DNA of 64,000 nt from Methylotenera sp. (GTDB lineage Bacteria > Pseudomonadota > Gammaproteobacteria > Burkholderiales > Methylophilaceae), in NCBI GenBank assembly GCA_030693535.1, contig JAUYAL010000037.1, forward strand, positions 1 to 64,000. The letters are read 5' to 3'. This document shows, piece after piece, positions 9,657 through 18,351 of the stretch. The number at the start of each line of letters is the position of its first letter. Position 1 is the first letter of the stretch. The position numbers and the translations under genes were made by a program. Under the pieces are notes generated by a model. The model was given only the letters and a program-made list of their open reading frames with translations. It did no database searches and was not told where the DNA came from.

Positions 9657-11690
9657 CTAATTTCCTTGAGCTAGCATCGCCCGAATATTCGCCATTTTTG
9701 ATTTACCAAAATCTTTACTTATTTCGGGGTCATTGAATGGATTACCGAAATGTCGTACGTCATCTTTTGGTAATTCTGCAATAAAGCGGCTTGGTTCACA
9801 CATTTGAATCTCACCTGCGCGTTTGCGTTTTTTGCACCATGAAATATTAAGGGATTTTTGTGCACGAGTAATGCCCACATACATCAATCGCCGTTCTTCT
9901 TCAATTTTTGTTGGATCTGTTGCGCCTAAGTCTATACTTTCACGATGCGGCAATATGCCTTCCTCAACACCTATTAAGAATACATGACCAAATTCCAAGC
10001 CCTTGGCGGCATGAAGTGTAGATAGTTTGACCGCATCTGGCTCACCATCTTCACGACCTTCTAGCATGCTCATCAGCGATACCATTTGTGTAAGTTCGAG
10101 CAAGTTTTTACCGACTGACTCATTGCCAAACTCTGTATTGGCTTCACCTTTTTTAGTTAGCCAGCCAATAAAATCAAGCACGTTCGCCCATTTTGTTTCG
10201 GCAGCACGTGGATCCTCTGCGTCATACAAAAACGCTTCATACTGAATGGTATTGAGTAAATCATTAAGCACCTCACCAGCAGGGTCTCGTACAGCTCTGA
10301 ATTGTAGCTTATTAATATATTGGCAAAAGTTAAGCAGGTCATCTAACTGCTTATTGCCAATTTCATTTTGAAATTCACCCTCAAAAGCAGCGGCGAATAA
10401 TGAAATTTTTTGAGCACTGGCAAATTCACCTAGACGTTCTAGTGTTGTGTTGCCTATACCTTTTTTCGGTGTAGTTGCTGCGCGAATAAATGCTGGGTCA
10501 TCGTCCTCATTTGCGACTAATCTTAAATAGCTGATTAAATCTTTTATCTCGGCTTTATCAAAAAATGATTGACCACCTGACACAGTGTAAGGGATTTTAT
10601 GGTTACGTAAATATTGTTCAAAAATACGTGCTTGATGATTGCCTCTGTAGAGAATTGCGTAATCTAAAAATTTAGTACGATTCTCAAATTTGTGTGCTTG
10701 CAGTTTCATGATAACGGATTCAGCTTCAGCTTCTTCATTCATGGCTGCTGAAACTTGAATTAAATCACCCGTACCTAAATCACTCCAAAGTTTTTTATCG
10801 AACAGTTTTGGATTATTACTGATGACGGCATTTGCGCCACGCAAAATGCGCACGGTAGAGCGGTAATTTTGTTCTAATTTTATAACTTTTAGTTTGCTGA
10901 AATCTTCCGTGAGTTTGTGTAAATTTTCAACATCCGCGCCGCGCCATCCGTAAATCGCTTGGTCATCGTCACCCACCGCCGTAAATTGAGCGCGCACGCC
11001 AGTGAGCATTTTCACAAGTTTATATTGGCAGGCGTTGGTGTCTTGATATTCGTCTATGAGTAGATATTGAAGCTTACGCTGCCACTTATTAAGTGCGCTT
11101 TCATGCTTCTCAAATAACTCAACAGGTAGCTTGATTAAATCATCAAAATCCACAGCTTGATACGCTTTGAGTGTTTGTTGATAAAGTTGATAAACTTTAG
11201 CCGTGGCATGCGTGAATTCCTCATCGGCTTGCGCTTTGGCTTGATCTGCATTAATAAAAGCATTTTTCCAAGCTGAAATTTGCCACTGCGTTTTGCGCAA
11301 TAATTGCTTATCTGTGGTGGCTAAAATGTCTGACACAATCTTAAAGCTATCAGAGGAATCTAAAATCGAGAACTGTGGTTTGTAACCAAGTAGTGATGCT
11401 TCAGCACGCAACATTTGTAGTCCAAGCGAGTGGAAAGTAGCAATGGTTAAGCCCTTGGTATTTTTACCTTGCATAAGTTTAGCTACACGTTCTTGCATCT
11501 CGCGTGCAGCTTTGTTGGTGAAGGTAATTGCCGCGATTTCTTTAGGCGAATAGCCAGCCTCGTCAATCAAATAGCTAATTTTTTGTGTAATCACACGCGT
11601 TTTGCCACTGCCAGCACCCGCTAAAACAAGCAAAGGGCCATCGAGATATTTAACAGCCTCGCGCTGCGGCGAGTTAAGAGAATTGAGCAT
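9657..11690 (-). CDS. rep: ATP-dependent DNA helicase Rep
   Basis: Superfamily 1A 3'->5' helicase that clears proteins ahead of replication forks. The 677-residue protein starts with LNSPQREAV (Q motif) and LVLAGAGSGKTRVI (Walker A, residues 25-31). It continues through FTNKAAREM, DEYQDTN, DDDQAIYGWRGA, QNYRST, KLSTLHAAKGLEF and GITRAQ, so motifs Ia to VI are intact. The N-terminus and length match Rep (673 residues in E. coli) better than UvrD or PcrA. It is co-oriented with uup, 153 bp upstream of it. Confidence 0.93.
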   Translation of the reverse strand: MLNSLNSPQREAVKYLDGPLLVLAGAGSGKTRVITQKISYLIDEAGYSPKEIAAITFTNKAAREMQERVAKLMQGKNTKGLTIATFHSLGLQMLRAEASLLGYKPQFSILDSSDSFKIVSDILATTDKQLLRKTQWQISAWKNAFINADQAKAQADEEFTHATAKVYQLYQQTLKAYQAVDFDDLIKLPVELFEKHESALNKWQRKLQYLLIDEYQDTNACQYKLVKMLTGVRAQFTAVGDDDQAIYGWRGADVENLHKLTEDFSKLKVIKLEQNYRSTVRILRGANAVISNNPKLFDKKLWSDLGTGDLIQVSAAMNEEAEAESVIMKLQAHKFENRTKFLDYAILYRGNHQARIFEQYLRNHKIPYTVSGGQSFFDKAEIKDLISYLRLVANEDDDPAFIRAATTPKKGIGNTTLERLGEFASAQKISLFAAAFEGEFQNEIGNKQLDDLLNFCQYINKLQFRAVRDPAGEVLNDLLNTIQYEAFLYDAEDPRAAETKWANVLDFIGWLTKKGEANTEFGNESVGKNLLELTQMVSLMSMLEGREDGEPDAVKLSTLHAAKGLEFGHVFLIGVEEGILPHRESIDLGATDPTKIEEERRLMYVGITRAQKSLNISWCKKRKRAGEIQMCEPSRFIAELPKDDVRHFGNPFNDPEISKDFGKSKMANIRAMLAQGN

Positions 11691-11840
11691 GCGTGACTTT
11701 AGAGGGCTTTTTTAGATATGGAGCGTAAACTTAAGTGTGAGATTTTAGCGTTTAAGGGTAGAACAAGCTATCAATTAAATGATTAAAGCATGCCATAATC
11801 ACCCGCTGAGAAATAAGTAATTAAAATATAAGGGAACAAT

Positions 11841-12113
11841 ATGCGATCGAGCGCGAGATCCACCAAAGCCAGTGCTGCAATTGATAGGTTAAAGAAGCGT
11901 AGCGGCAACGAGCTTTATTCAATGTCCATGAATAGCGGCGCTATGTTCAGTTTGTTGTTAGCTACTGGCGGTGGTGAATCAGAGCGTTTGTGCGAGCCGA
12001 TGATGATGGAAGATTTTGTGACTTTTGTTAATGCCTATGGTCCACAAACACTCAAAAGAGTAAGTAAATTAGATATTGAGTTTAACAAGCAGTTATCTAA
12101 GAAAATAGACTAG
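11841..12113 (+). CDS. Small hypothetical protein
   Basis: A 90-residue protein that I do not recognise. It has a basic, Ser/Ala-rich N-terminus (RSSARSTKASAAIDRLKKR), a Gly-rich middle with LLATGGGESERLC, and an acidic then basic C-terminal segment. There is no signal peptide or membrane helix. AAGGGA at 11830-11835 is a suitable ribosome site before the ATG. It stands alone on the plus strand between divergent rep and convergent rbgA, which together with the ribosome site supports it being a real gene. Confidence 0.6.
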   Translation: MRSSARSTKASAAIDRLKKRSGNELYSMSMNSGAMFSLLLATGGGESERLCEPMMMEDFVTFVNAYGPQTLKRVSKLDIEFNKQLSKKID

Positions 12114-12121
12114 CTCACACT

Positions 12122-13066
12122 TTAATCTGTAGTTTCTTCTGAGTCAGCAATCTCTTCATCATTTGTTTCTACAGGTAGGGTTGCTTGCTTCATCGCCTCT
12201 CGGCTCATGGGTGTTTCTAAACTAATTCTACCAATCGCACCACTACGGTAGTCGGTTAAAAATGCAACGGCTGTTTTTTCCATATCCCATAAACCATCAT
12301 GGCGTTTGTATGAGCGGCGCTTGGCAATGGCTTCTAGTAAATCAACACCGTCCATTTTTAGTACATCTAAAAATTCACCTTCTTGTTTTAGGGTGTCTAA
12401 TTTATAGCGTGTATTGATAAGCGCAGGGTAGATTTTAAGTAAGTTGTTGGCTAAGAAAATTGCAACATCTTCATCAATCACTGCATTGCGTCCAATCGCA
12501 TGGCTGGCGGCTAGCATGTAGCCATCAGATTCATACTGGATTTTTGGCCACATCATGCCTGGGGTATCGGTGATACTCATAGTTTCAGAAATATCAAAAC
12601 GTTGCTGACTTTTAGTCACTGCTGGCTCGTCCCCCACTTTAGCCACACGGCGATTTAACAATGCATTCATCAAGGTTGATTTACCTACGTTAGGAATACC
12701 CATGATCATCATGCGCAATGGCTTCAAATGTGTGCCACGGTGCGGCGTGAGCGTTAAACAATGCTTTAAAATCTTATTGGCCTCACCCGGTTTTTTGCAC
12801 GAAAGCGCAACAGCTTTGGTGTTGGGTTGGCGGTTGAAATAATTGAGCCAAGCTTCGGTTGCTTTAGGATCAGCCAAGTCGGATTTATTGAGTATTTTTA
12901 GGTTAGGGCGCTGTCTGAACAAACGCATTTCGTTAATCACAGGATTATGGCTCGCCTCAGGCACTCGCGCATCCAGCACCTCAATGACAATGTCCATAAA
13001 CTCCATTGTTTCTTCGGCTTTTTTGCGTGCTTGAGTCATATGACCCGGATACCATTGAATTGCCAT
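12122..13066 (-). CDS. rbgA: Ribosome biogenesis GTPase RbgA/YlqF
   Basis: A circularly permuted GTPase of the YlqF/YawG family that assists late assembly of the large ribosomal subunit. The N-terminus AIQWYPGHMTQARKK is diagnostic. The permuted order is visible: G4 NKSD at residues 60-63, G1 GIPNVGKS at 123-130, then G3 DTPG at 167-170. The C-terminal helical RNA-binding region completes 314 residues. An AGAGGT ribosome site precedes the ATG. The final dozen residues are a low-complexity acidic tail. Confidence 0.93.
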   Translation of the reverse strand: MAIQWYPGHMTQARKKAEETMEFMDIVIEVLDARVPEASHNPVINEMRLFRQRPNLKILNKSDLADPKATEAWLNYFNRQPNTKAVALSCKKPGEANKILKHCLTLTPHRGTHLKPLRMMIMGIPNVGKSTLMNALLNRRVAKVGDEPAVTKSQQRFDISETMSITDTPGMMWPKIQYESDGYMLAASHAIGRNAVIDEDVAIFLANNLLKIYPALINTRYKLDTLKQEGEFLDVLKMDGVDLLEAIAKRRSYKRHDGLWDMEKTAVAFLTDYRSGAIGRISLETPMSREAMKQATLPVETNDEEIADSEETTD

Positions 13067-13331
13067 TTAATACCTCTAAAAATAAAAATGTTGTACCTCA
13101 AGGGGTACTCCGATTTGCTAAGTCCTAAAGAATTTGCAAAGTCGCATGTCGCAATAGTTCGTTACTCAATGATTTTGATTGCTCATAAAGGCATATACAT
13201 CGCACTCAAAATTATTTCGCGCCTCGTCTTGCATAAAAATTTCTATTTTCGAGGTATTGAATTTTGCTACTTAAGCGTTCATTTTAACATTCAGCCCAAT
13301 AATCTCACTTTTTATCTTTATGGCGCTTCTG

Positions 13332-13862
13332 TTAATTACCTTTGCGCTCTCTTCTATCTTGTTTTATTCGCATTCTTTTCTCACGCAGTTGCCTACGCTC
13401 TTCTGGATTCATATTTTTAATACGCTCACGAAATGCATTACGTTGATCTGGCGACATGTTTTTCCAGCGAGCACGTAAGGCTTTGCGTTCTTCAGGCGGT
13501 AAATTTTTAAATTTACGCATGTTCTCCTTTACTTCAGATTTTTCTTCAGGTGATAAGTTTTTAAACCGATTCAAACGTTCTTTTACTTGTTCTCTTTGTT
13601 CTGGTTCCATGGTTGCCCATTTGCTCGCACCTTTACTTAAACGCTGTTGGCGTTCGGTAGGCAATGACTCCCAACTATCTTTAAGAGAGCTTAAGGTTTC
13701 TTGCTGTTGTGGGTTCAATCCATCCCAGGCAATACGTTCGTTATTGGATTCATTTCCTGCTTCGGCATGGCTTTTTGTTGTAAAGAAACAGAAGCTTAAT
13801 AATATAGTTAGGGCAAGTAATATGACCTGTCTATTATGTGGCAAAGTAATTCTTGAGATCAT
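13332..13862 (-). CDS. DUF3106-type exported protein
   Basis: A 176-residue protein with a hydrophobic N-terminal segment and probable signal peptide (about residues 10-33). After it comes a charged helical region with repeated units of the type 'LSPEE+ .. +E+++.F+NL', about every 17 residues (NLSPEEK, NLPPEER, NMSPDQR, NMNPEER). This periodic pattern is typical of DUF3106. The function is unknown; the region resembles Arg/Lys/Glu-rich periplasmic helical proteins. Its ATG overlaps the TGA of the upstream small gene (ATGA), so it is the last member of the ECF-sigma module. The C-terminus ends in a strongly basic tail. Confidence 0.8.
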   Translation of the reverse strand: MISRITLPHNRQVILLALTILLSFCFFTTKSHAEAGNESNNERIAWDGLNPQQQETLSSLKDSWESLPTERQQRLSKGASKWATMEPEQREQVKERLNRFKNLSPEEKSEVKENMRKFKNLPPEERKALRARWKNMSPDQRNAFRERIKNMNPEERRQLREKRMRIKQDRRERKGN

Positions 13863-14107
13863 TGTTGAGCTCCTTTTTTGGAGTTTTGCAGTGTTGAAAG
13901 GTTGGTTTTCTTTTGGTTTGCAGTATTATGTTTACTTTCTATATCTCTCATTGAAGCTTCCAAGTCTTCTACATCTTCATCGTTAAATTCACCCAGTAAT
14001 TCAATTAAGTCAATGGGCGTTATGGTCGATTTATTAGGTAACTCTTGGCTATGGGCAGTTATCATGTACAGAAGAAAAATGGATACTGATAAAGGTTTAA
14101 ACAGCAT
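13859..14107 (-). CDS. Small exported protein of the ECF module
   Basis: An 82-residue protein with a clear signal peptide (LFKPLSVSIFLLYMITAHS, then QELP). The rest is short and hydrophilic, with an acidic stretch (GEFNDEDVEDLEASMRDIE). The ATG at 14107 is preceded by GAAGG with a 10-nt spacing and overlaps the end of the upstream gene by 11 bp; an in-frame ATG at 14125 is an alternative. The stop overlaps the start of the DUF3106 gene by 4 bp. I do not recognise the family. The double overlap argues that it is translated and works with its neighbours. Confidence 0.7.
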   Translation of the reverse strand: MLFKPLSVSIFLLYMITAHSQELPNKSTITPIDLIELLGEFNDEDVEDLEASMRDIESKHNTANQKKTNLSTLQNSKKGAQQ

Positions 14108-14495
14108 AATCTGGATTACCTTCATTTAACACTTCGTCTGCCCATATGTAGAAATCGGGGTCACTTAACAAATCTAAATCATCTCCATTATTGAGTAACT
14201 CCATGACGGCTACCTGGGCATCTTGTTTTTTTAATATGGCTTGATTTTGGACAGTATTGCTAGGGCTGATGCTTGGCTCAGGGTTTACAATAAGGAAAAC
14301 GGCTAGCAAACTGCATAGCGCCAGAGAGCTTGCTGGTAGCCAATATTCGAGTTTTAACCAATTGATTTTTTTGGGCTGATTAAGAGCATAGCGCCTAATG
14401 TTTGCCAACTGCTGGCGTGTTTCGCTATCAATGTCTTGTTCGATCGCATTTAAGCTTTTTTTAACTTGATCTACAAAATGATCATTCACATTCAT
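14097..14495 (-). CDS. DUF3619-like membrane protein, possible anti-sigma partner
   Basis: A 132-residue protein with a cytoplasmic N-terminal helical region of about 48 residues, one transmembrane segment (PASSLALCSLLAVFLIV, about residues 54-70), and an acidic outside region ending in DLDLLSDPDFYIWADEVLN. In betaproteobacteria a DUF3619 gene usually sits between an ECF sigma gene and a DUF3106 gene, which is the order here. The start overlaps the sigma factor stop by one base. The single-span topology next to an ECF sigma factor suggests an anti-sigma role, but no zinc-binding anti-sigma motif is visible, so this is inference. Confidence 0.65.
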   Translation of the reverse strand: MNVNDHFVDQVKKSLNAIEQDIDSETRQQLANIRRYALNQPKKINWLKLEYWLPASSLALCSLLAVFLIVNPEPSISPSNTVQNQAILKKQDAQVAVMELLNNGDDLDLLSDPDFYIWADEVLNEGNPDYAV

Positions 14496-15016
14496 TATCG
14501 ATGTCCTTCCAGTTGTACGCGCAGTTTTTCTAAGGCGCGTGCATAGTGAGTTTTCACGCTACTTTGTGAGCATTGCATAGCGGCGGCTGTTTCCGCAATA
14601 TCCATGTCTTCCCAAACTCGCATTAAAAATACCTGTTGCTGGCGCAATGGCAACATGCTTAGCGCTTGATTTAAATCTGCTCCAAATTGCGTATCTTGCA
14701 AATTGAAATCTGGTGCGGTTGATGCTTTAGCAGACTGCTGTTCTAATTCATTCTCGGCTTCTTCATCTTCATCATTTGTTTGGAACCAGCTTCTAAAACG
14801 GTTGCGTACATTTTGTCTTCGGTGCCAATCTAAAATGCGCGTTTGTAGAATGCAATAAAACAGAGGCTTCCATTCATCTTGACTTCGATCGCCATACTTT
14901 TGCACCAGTTTCATCATAGTGTCTTGCACAATATCTAACGCATCATCGCGATTGCTCGTAGCAAACTGCGCCATACGAAAAGCACGACCTTCAACATCAG
15001 CTAAAAAATTGTGCAT
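14495..15016 (-). CDS. ECF-family RNA polymerase sigma factor
   Basis: A 173-residue sigma-70 family protein with region 2 (about residues 8-75: DDALDIVQDTMMKLVQKYG, then FYCILQTRILDWHRR) and region 4 (about 110-170: LSMLPLRQQQVFLMRVWEDMDIAETAA, then CSQSSVKTHYARALEKLR). Regions 1 and 3 are absent, as in ECF factors. A 40-residue acidic linker joins the two regions. It heads a four-gene overlapping minus-strand module with the DUF3619-like, small exported and DUF3106 genes. The signal it responds to is unknown. Confidence 0.9.
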   Translation of the reverse strand: MHNFLADVEGRAFRMAQFATSNRDDALDIVQDTMMKLVQKYGDRSQDEWKPLFYCILQTRILDWHRRQNVRNRFRSWFQTNDEDEEAENELEQQSAKASTAPDFNLQDTQFGADLNQALSMLPLRQQQVFLMRVWEDMDIAETAAAMQCSQSSVKTHYARALEKLRVQLEGHR

Positions 15017-15061
15017 TAAAATAAAGGTCTGCTTTAAGAATATTGTCTAGGCTGAAAATAA

Positions 15062-15448
15062 TTAGCGTTTCGCAGCACGATGCGCTGCACGTTTATCAAG
15101 GCGATTGTTAATGCGTTCGCCTTTTTTATCAAGGTGATTATCTATACGGTCGCCACGTTTGTCTAAACGCTGATCAATACGGTCACCTTTTTTTTCAAGA
15201 TGTTCGGCACGTCCTACATTGCCATTGGCTCGTGCTTTGTCTGCTTTAGCATCCATGCGTTCTTCAATACGATCTCCACGATTATCCAAATGATTTTCAA
15301 TACGGTCGCCTTTTTTGTCTAAGCGTTCTTCAATAAGGTCTCCGCGTTGATCTAAGCCAATTTTTGCTGATGTCACATCTCCTGCCAAGGCAGAAGCAGA
15401 TACCATTAATGTTAATATGGTTGCTGTAGTCGCTAATACGTTTTTCAT
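15062..15448 (-). CDS. Exported 11-residue-repeat protein
   Basis: A 128-residue protein with a typical signal peptide ending in SASALAG at about residue 23. The mature part consists almost entirely of an 11-residue repeat of the form 'xxLDKKGDRIE'. There are three copies, a break with AKADKARANGNVGRAE, then four more. Most repeats keep Leu, Asp, Gly, Asp-Arg-Ile. The 11-residue period suggests a right-handed coiled coil or extended amphipathic helix in the periplasm. AAAGGA precedes the ATG. The gene is just upstream of the ECF sigma gene in the same orientation. The function is unknown. Confidence 0.75.
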   Translation of the reverse strand: MKNVLATTATILTLMVSASALAGDVTSAKIGLDQRGDLIEERLDKKGDRIENHLDNRGDRIEERMDAKADKARANGNVGRAEHLEKKGDRIDQRLDKRGDRIDNHLDKKGERINNRLDKRAAHRAAKR

Positions 15449-15586
15449 GTTTAGTCCTTTTTCATCATTGAGAATATTTGAGATTTATTTAGAGCATGGC
15501 AAAACTCAGGCTCTTAGTACATAAAACGCAGCACTTAATAGTTTGACGACAACACAGATAAAATAATTATTTTCCATTAAAATAAC

Positions 15587-16411
15587 ATGATGACATCAAT
15601 TCCTGAAATTCGCCCAAACCAATCAATCGAGTTGCTTAAAGCGCTACATATCCTGACGCGAGATGGTAAGCTTAACCAAGATAGCCGTCGCAAACTTAAA
15701 CAGGTTTACCATTTGGTCAATTTTATTGAACCTTTGTTTAATGAGGTGTTGGCGCAAAATGCTAACCCAACATTGGTTGACCATGGTGCAGGCAAATCTT
15801 ACTTAGGATTTATTTTGTATGACTTGCTACTTAAACAGCATAGTGTAGGGCAAGTGATTGGCATTGAAACGCGTGCTGAGTTGGTAGAAAAATCTCGTCA
15901 GTTATCTGTAGATTTGTGTTTTGAGCGTATGTATTTTCAGCATTTAAGTGTAGAGGAATCCATTTATTCCAAAACATTGCCAGATAATGTGGATATTGTC
16001 ACAGCGTTGCATGCCTGCAATACTGCCACAGATGACGCCATTCAATTTGGTTTAAAGAAAAAATCCAAGTACATCGTGCTTGTTCCATGCTGTCAGGCAG
16101 AAGTAGCCGAAGTGCTACGCTTACATAAAAATGAAAGTTTTGCTAAAACACCATTAAGTGAAATTTGGCGGCACCCAATACATACGCGCGAATTTGGTAG
16201 TCAAATTACCAATGTGTTGCGTTGTTTGCAACTAGAGGCGGCGGGTTACCAAGTAATGGTGACCGAGCTAGTTGGTTGGGAGCATTCAATGAAAAATGAG
16301 TTGATTATTGCTAAATATACAGGCCAGTCACGTAAAAATGCGCATGAAAGATTAAAAGTAATTTTACACGAGCTTAATTTGGATGAACTTCAGCATAGAT
16401 TTATCTGCTAA
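15587..16411 (+). CDS. SAM-dependent methyltransferase (Methyltransf_32/METTL25-like)
   Basis: A 274-residue class I methyltransferase. The SAM-binding motif I is DHGAGKSYLGF (about residues 65-75), followed by VIGIETRAELVEKS and DIVTALHACNTATDDAI. The combination of DHGAGK..LG and ALHACNTATD is characteristic of the METTL25/Methyltransf_32 group, whose substrates in bacteria are unknown. A conserved LVPCC pair follows. The start is an ATG-ATG doublet without a strong ribosome site. It stands alone, divergent from the repeat-protein gene and convergent with the MBL gene. Confidence 0.8.
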   Translation: MMTSIPEIRPNQSIELLKALHILTRDGKLNQDSRRKLKQVYHLVNFIEPLFNEVLAQNANPTLVDHGAGKSYLGFILYDLLLKQHSVGQVIGIETRAELVEKSRQLSVDLCFERMYFQHLSVEESIYSKTLPDNVDIVTALHACNTATDDAIQFGLKKKSKYIVLVPCCQAEVAEVLRLHKNESFAKTPLSEIWRHPIHTREFGSQITNVLRCLQLEAAGYQVMVTELVGWEHSMKNELIIAKYTGQSRKNAHERLKVILHELNLDELQHRFIC

Positions 16412-16439
16412 ATATCAACCCTGCGATTAAGTGTAGGTG

Positions 16440-17213
16440 TTAAGGAATTTTATAATTATCCTGAGTCATTAAGTCAATACCACATTGAAGATTTTCAACC
16501 CAAGTAATAAATTGATTAACCATGGTTTTTCCAACAAAAGCCCGACCGTGTTGAGGAACAATGGATTCAATGTCTAAAGTGCGAGCCATATTTGCCCAGT
16601 AGCGACATGCTTTATTTGATGTCATGTAACGCTTGTGAAATCCCAGCATGGTTGGTAAGTGATCTTCAAAATTTGTGACTGGTTCTGCAGCAAGATCATG
16701 ATGTACCAATGATGCACCTAGATCACCGGAAAATAGTATTTTGCTGGTGACATCATAGAATTGAAAATTACCTTCGGAATGCAAAAAGTGTGCTGGAATG
16801 GCTTTTATCGTAGAATTGCCAAGACTGATATTCATTCCTTGGTCTGGTATGCCGATAATACGATTTTCGGTATTACCTACACTACAAAAGTGTGGCAAAA
16901 ATCGTTCCCAAATTGCTGGTGCTAAGACCTGGCATTCCGTTCCAATTAACCATTTGTTGATAGATGCTACAATATCCGGATCTTGATGGGATGCGAAAAT
17001 ATATTGCAGTTTGCGAAAATGGAAATACTTTCCCATACCCATCACTAAAGCATTATAAGTCATGTTGCCACCGGGATCTATTAGTGCACCATGCCCATCA
17101 CTCACAATTAAAAATTGATTTGATTGAACAGCGGCCTGCGAAGCATCTGAGTCGGACAGGTCGCTAAATTTGATGCAAATATGCGTACCGTTATTAAAAA
17201 GTTCATTAGCCAT
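16440..17213 (-). CDS. ODP-type metallo-beta-lactamase-fold diiron protein
   Basis: A 257-residue protein of the MBL fold, closest in motif layout to the ODP (oxygen-binding diiron protein) branch related to flavodiiron protein N-domains. Metal ligands are visible as HQDPD at residues 76-80 (the HxExD-type motif), H142 and H145 in AHFLHSEGNF, D164 in FSGDLG, and a late histidine in VPQHGRAF. There is no flavodoxin domain, so it is not a full flavodiiron reductase. ODPs bind O2 and have been linked to oxygen sensing or chemotaxis. An FNR-like box lies about 80 bp upstream of the start, consistent with oxygen-responsive control. Confidence 0.8.
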   Translation of the reverse strand: MANELFNNGTHICIKFSDLSDSDASQAAVQSNQFLIVSDGHGALIDPGGNMTYNALVMGMGKYFHFRKLQYIFASHQDPDIVASINKWLIGTECQVLAPAIWERFLPHFCSVGNTENRIIGIPDQGMNISLGNSTIKAIPAHFLHSEGNFQFYDVTSKILFSGDLGASLVHHDLAAEPVTNFEDHLPTMLGFHKRYMTSNKACRYWANMARTLDIESIVPQHGRAFVGKTMVNQFITWVENLQCGIDLMTQDNYKIP

Positions 17214-17267
17214 AGCTAAAATTATCCCCGAGAATGTTTCAAAAGACTGATTTAATTCTACTCTATA

Positions 17268-17294
17268 TTAATCAAATCATTTACATTTGATTAA
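17268..17294. repeat. 10-bp perfect inverted repeat between dhaK and the ODP gene
   Basis: TTAATCAAAT (17268-17277) is exactly inverted as ATTTGATTAA (17285-17294) across a 7-nt spacer, and it overlaps the FNR-like box. It could be an operator for the ODP gene or a weak 3' hairpin for the dhaLK transcript; there is no convincing U-tract. Confidence 0.5.
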
Positions 17295-17300
17295 AGTCAA
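17287..17300 (-). promoter_or_regulatory. Putative FNR/CRP-family box upstream of the ODP gene
   Basis: The sequence TTGAT-TAAA-GTCAA matches the FNR consensus TTGAT-N4-ATCAA at nine of ten fixed positions. It lies about 80 bp upstream of the start of the minus-strand MBL/ODP gene. AT-rich -10-like sequences (TAATAT, TATAGA) lie between 17262 and 17270 on that strand, so the distances are roughly compatible with FNR-type activation. Functional use is inferred. Confidence 0.45.
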
Positions 17301-17333
17301 CAGAGCCAAATTTAATTTAGTAAAGTATAGGTA

Positions 17334-18335
17334 TTACATTCCTAACCTTAACGTTGCTGTATGCACTGGACTGTCCCAGTGCCTCTTGATTTCATCATCA
17401 AGTAAGCATAAGGTCACGGAAGCGCCAGCCATATCCAGTGCGGTAGTGTAGTTGCCAACTAAAGAACGAGAAATTTGTATGGTATGTTGCTTGAATAATT
17501 TGGCCGCAGTATTGTAGATTAAATATAGTTCCATCAAAGGCGTTGCACCAAAACCGTTGATTAACAACAACGCTTCTTGATTTTCCACATTGAAATCCCT
17601 GACTTTAAAATCAGACAAAATAGCATCAACGCAGTCACTTATAATAGCATCTGCATCACGCAAGGTTTCACGTCTGCGACCTGGCTCTCCGTGAATGCCT
17701 ACGCCCATTTCAATCTCACTTTCGCTAAGGTCAAAAGTAGGACGACCAGCAGCGGGGACTGTGCAGCTGGTTAAAGCGACGCCTATGCTTGCTGTGTGAC
17801 TATTTACTTTATCACCTAATATTTTACAATCTTGCAGGTTAGCACCAGTCTCGGCCAAGCTACCCACACATTTTTCAACAATAACGGTGCCAGCAACTCC
17901 GCGCCTACCATTGGTATAAGTGCTGTTAATAACTGCGCAATCATCACTTGTATAAACAGTAGCGCTTTCAAAAGGTAACATTTCTGCTGCCATTTCAAAG
18001 TTCATCACGTCGCCAGCGTAATTCTTGACGATAAATAATATGCCTTTATCTGCATGAACAGCTTCTGCAGCCATCAGCATTTGGTCTGGCGTGGGTGAAG
18101 TAAATGCGTGACCTGGGCATGCGGCATCTAGCATTCCATAACCAATATAGCCGGCATGCAGAGGTTCATGTCCAGAACCACCACCAGAGACGATAGCGAC
18201 CTTGGTAACTGCTTTATTTTTACGTGTAATAAAGTTTGGGTCTAAGTGTAAGCTTACTAAATCACTGTGTGCAGCGGCAAAGCCTGAAAGACTTTCAACT
18301 AATACATCATCAATTTTATTAATGAATTTTTTCAT
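17334..18335 (-). CDS. dhaK: Dihydroxyacetone kinase subunit DhaK
   Basis: Substrate-binding subunit of dihydroxyacetone kinase. Its 333 residues carry the family N-terminal region with [16 protein letters not shown] (residues 50-65) and [15 protein letters not shown], and the histidine that binds dihydroxyacetone covalently (H215 in [10 protein letters not shown]). Length and motifs match the PTS-type DhaK. AAGAGA precedes the start. It lies 16 bp downstream of dhaL in one operon, in the order dhaL-dhaK. No dhaM phosphoryl donor is visible nearby. The product, DHAP, would feed triosephosphate metabolism. Confidence 0.94.
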   Translation of the reverse strand: MKKFINKIDDVLVESLSGFAAAHSDLVSLHLDPNFITRKNKAVTKVAIVSGGGSGHEPLHAGYIGYGMLDAACPGHAFTSPTPDQMLMAAEAVHADKGILFIVKNYAGDVMNFEMAAEMLPFESATVYTSDDCAVINSTYTNGRRGVAGTVIVEKCVGSLAETGANLQDCKILGDKVNSHTASIGVALTSCTVPAAGRPTFDLSESEIEMGVGIHGEPGRRRETLRDADAIISDCVDAILSDFKVRDFNVENQEALLLINGFGATPLMELYLIYNTAAKLFKQHTIQISRSLVGNYTTALDMAGASVTLCLLDDEIKRHWDSPVHTATLRLGM

Positions 18336-18351
18336 TTTTTAGAATCTCTTT

